From Sphingobium sp. HWE2-09 (lineage in GTDB: Bacteria > Pseudomonadota > Alphaproteobacteria > Sphingomonadales > Sphingomonadaceae), in the NCBI RefSeq assembly GCF_035989265.1, contig NZ_JAYKZX010000003.1, positions 310,001 to 374,000 of the forward strand: a stretch of 64,000 bases of DNA, in the 5' to 3' direction. The position numbers were made by a program, and so were the translations under genes. Of the stretch, positions 62,956 to 64,000 are shown in pieces (the stretch's first letter is position 1; each line of letters opens with the position of its first letter). The notes beneath the pieces are model-generated. The model did no database searches and was not told the origin of the DNA. It worked only from the letters and a program-made list of their open reading frames with translations.

Positions 62956-63081
62956 ATGGCGTCCGAAGGCAATATGAAGGCCGCGAACCAAACTTATGGC
63001 AGCTTCGTCGGCTTCGTGAAGTGGGGCACGATCGTCAGCGTCGCGCTCGCCGCGATCGTGGTGCTGCTGATTTCCAGCTGA
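62956..63081 (+). CDS. aa3-type cytochrome c oxidase subunit IV
   Basis: 41 residues. The start sequence NMKAANQTYGSFVGFVKWGT and one membrane helix (IVSVALAAIVVLLISS) match the small bacterial aa3 subunit IV family of alphaproteobacteria. ATG 62956 has AGGAT upstream. It is not near the oxidase main subunits here but sits before the transhydrogenase-like pair. Confidence 0.85.
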   Translation: MASEGNMKAANQTYGSFVGFVKWGTIVSVALAAIVVLLISS

Positions 63082-63121
63082 TCTTGGCGGACCGCGGCAC
63101 AGGGGCGGCGGGCGTGCGCGC

Positions 63122-63433
63122 ATGACCGGCGCGGCGTCCCTCGTGCCGCTATTCCTGCTGGCCTGCGCGGGCGGCTATATCGTCGCGCGGCCCGGCGTCG
63201 AGCCGGACGGGCCGATCTGGCGCGCAGGGATCGGCGGCATTGCCGCCATCCTGCTGGTCGGCGCATCGATCGCGGCAGCCGAAGCGGGCAGCGCGATGGC
63301 GCGCTACATCGCCCTCTTCGCGCTGCTGAGCGCCACCGCGGGCGCAGTGATGATCATGGGCGTGGTCGAGCGCCACTGGCCGCCGATCGATGGCGACGCG
63401 CCCGATCCCGTCGGCGAAGGCGATGACGGGTGA
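63122..63433 (+). CDS. Small membrane protein, PntAB-like
   Basis: 103 residues with three predicted helices (VPLFLLACAGGYIVARPGVE, IGGIAAILLVGASIAAAEAG and YIALFALLSATAGAVMIMGV). Size and helix spacing resemble the small membrane subunit of proton-translocating NAD(P) transhydrogenase, and the next gene resembles the large membrane subunit, but identity is weak and hypothetical membrane protein is the safe name. The stop overlaps the next start (TGATG). Confidence 0.5.
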   Translation: MTGAASLVPLFLLACAGGYIVARPGVEPDGPIWRAGIGGIAAILLVGASIAAAEAGSAMARYIALFALLSATAGAVMIMGVVERHWPPIDGDAPDPVGEGDDG

Positions 63434-64000
63434 TGCCGCCATCGCTCGCAGCATTGCTGGGCGCGCGGATCGACGGGATCGATCCATCGCCTTTGGTAGC
63501 GGGCGCTTACCTGACGGCCTGCGCGCTGCTGCTTGGCGCTCTGTGGTCGCGCGCGACGCGCACAGGCAACCGCTTCGCCATGGCGGGCATTGCGCTGGCG
63601 GTCGGCGCGACGATCTACAGCCATGACGTCGTCAACCTGCCTGAAATCCTAAGCGCGCTGACGATCGGCGGCGGCATAGGCATGGTGCTGGCGCGGCGGT
63701 GCGCGGCGCCCATGCTGCCATGGCTGGTCGTCGCCGGGCACGGCCTGCTCGGATTGGCGGCGATGGCGATCGCCATCGTCCTGTTCCGCAACCCCTTCGC
63801 CTTTGCGATCACGCGAGAGGATGGCTGGCTGCTATCAGCGAGCATCGCCTTTAGCGCATTGGTTCTGGGCGGCGCGCTGACGATCGCGGCGCGGCGGACC
63901 CAGGCGGGGCTGGCGTGGCTGGGCAGCGGATCGGGCTGGGCGGCGGCGGCGCTGGGCTTTGCGCTGGGGAACAGCGCCATGGTCGTGGCGGGCGCGATGG
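63433..64000 (+). CDS. Transhydrogenase beta-like membrane protein, 3' truncated by window edge
   Basis: The first 189 residues are visible: successive helices AYLTACALLLGALWS, FAMAGIALAVGATIYS, LTIGGGIGMVLAR, LPWLVVAGHGLLGLAAMAIA and ALGFALGNSAMVVAGAM. The order with a GN-x-FAM-x-G start, the GGGIG helix and the GN-x-AMVVAGA helix resembles PntB. The NADP-binding domain that would settle it lies beyond the window. It is coupled to the preceding small gene. Confidence 0.6.
   Translation, partial: MPPSLAALLGARIDGIDPSPLVAGAYLTACALLLGALWSRATRTGNRFAMAGIALAVGATIYSHDVVNLPEILSALTIGGGIGMVLARRCAAPMLPWLVVAGHGLLGLAAMAIAIVLFRNPFAFAITREDGWLLSASIAFSALVLGGALTIAARRTQAGLAWLGSGSGWAAAALGFALGNSAMVVAGAM

Overview
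The window looks like the chromosome (or a chromid) of a sphingomonad alphaproteobacterium (Sphingomonas/Sphingobium-like). The signs are high GC, several TonB-dependent receptors run by FecI/FecR-type surface signalling, a CcrM GANTC methyltransferase, an aa3-type oxidase subunit IV and NasS/NasT control of nitrate assimilation. No tRNA, rRNA, CRISPR or intact prophage was seen.

Layout. 1-6177: 3' part of a giant autotransporter adhesin, open at the left edge. 6180-6861: a scar holding a structured small-RNA-like element, a ParB-like fragment and the tail of an IS5-type transposase. 6983-12576 (minus): a DUF347 membrane protein, then a tight set of a DUF2334 deacetylase, two GT4 glycosyltransferases (one frameshifted), a polytopic membrane protein and a DUF2141 protein, probably an envelope glycan or glycolipid module. 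12850-13020: exonuclease/endonuclease/phosphatase remnant. 13217-17071 (minus): ECF sigma, FecR, TonB receptor. 17141-22532: PAP2 phosphatase, diverging from an overlapping set of thermostable-hemolysin-family protein, acyl-adenylate ligase fused to a haem-oxygenase-like diiron domain, SDR, periplasmic TPR protein and methyltransferase. I judge this the most likely under-described pathway here. 23099-28773: PhyH dioxygenase, APH-like kinase, frameshifted acyl-CoA dehydrogenase, acyl-CoA synthetase and GntR regulator, resembling the LvaA/LvaC/LvaE logic for 4-hydroxyacyl-CoA catabolism.

29170-40448 (plus) is a full assimilatory nitrate locus: nasT, nasS, narK-type transporter, outer-membrane porin, nirB, nirD, nasA and the siroheme methyltransferase cobA. 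Two leaders, before narK and before nirB, each pair an A1/G4 hexaloop hairpin (the ANTAR target signature) with an intrinsic terminator, as expected for NasT antitermination. 40549-46085: a second ECF sigma/FecR/TonB receptor unit ending in an alkaline phosphatase, suggesting uptake and dephosphorylation of a phosphorylated nutrient. 46110-46224: a small RNA gene with its own promoter, a relative of the element at 6376. 46368-64000: mostly housekeeping genes (htpG, ilvD, L,D-transpeptidase, MFS transporter, ahpF, ahpC, TetR, ArsR, ccrM, folP, sigma-54 response regulator, oxidase subunit IV, and a transhydrogenase-like membrane pair cut by the right edge).

Three genes (GT4 near 8500, acyl-CoA dehydrogenase near 25698, folP near 59317) are each broken by what looks like one missing base in a homopolymer. 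That pattern points to residual assembly error at least as strongly as to biology, and these genes should be read as possibly intact. Several families of intergenic palindromic repeats are also present.
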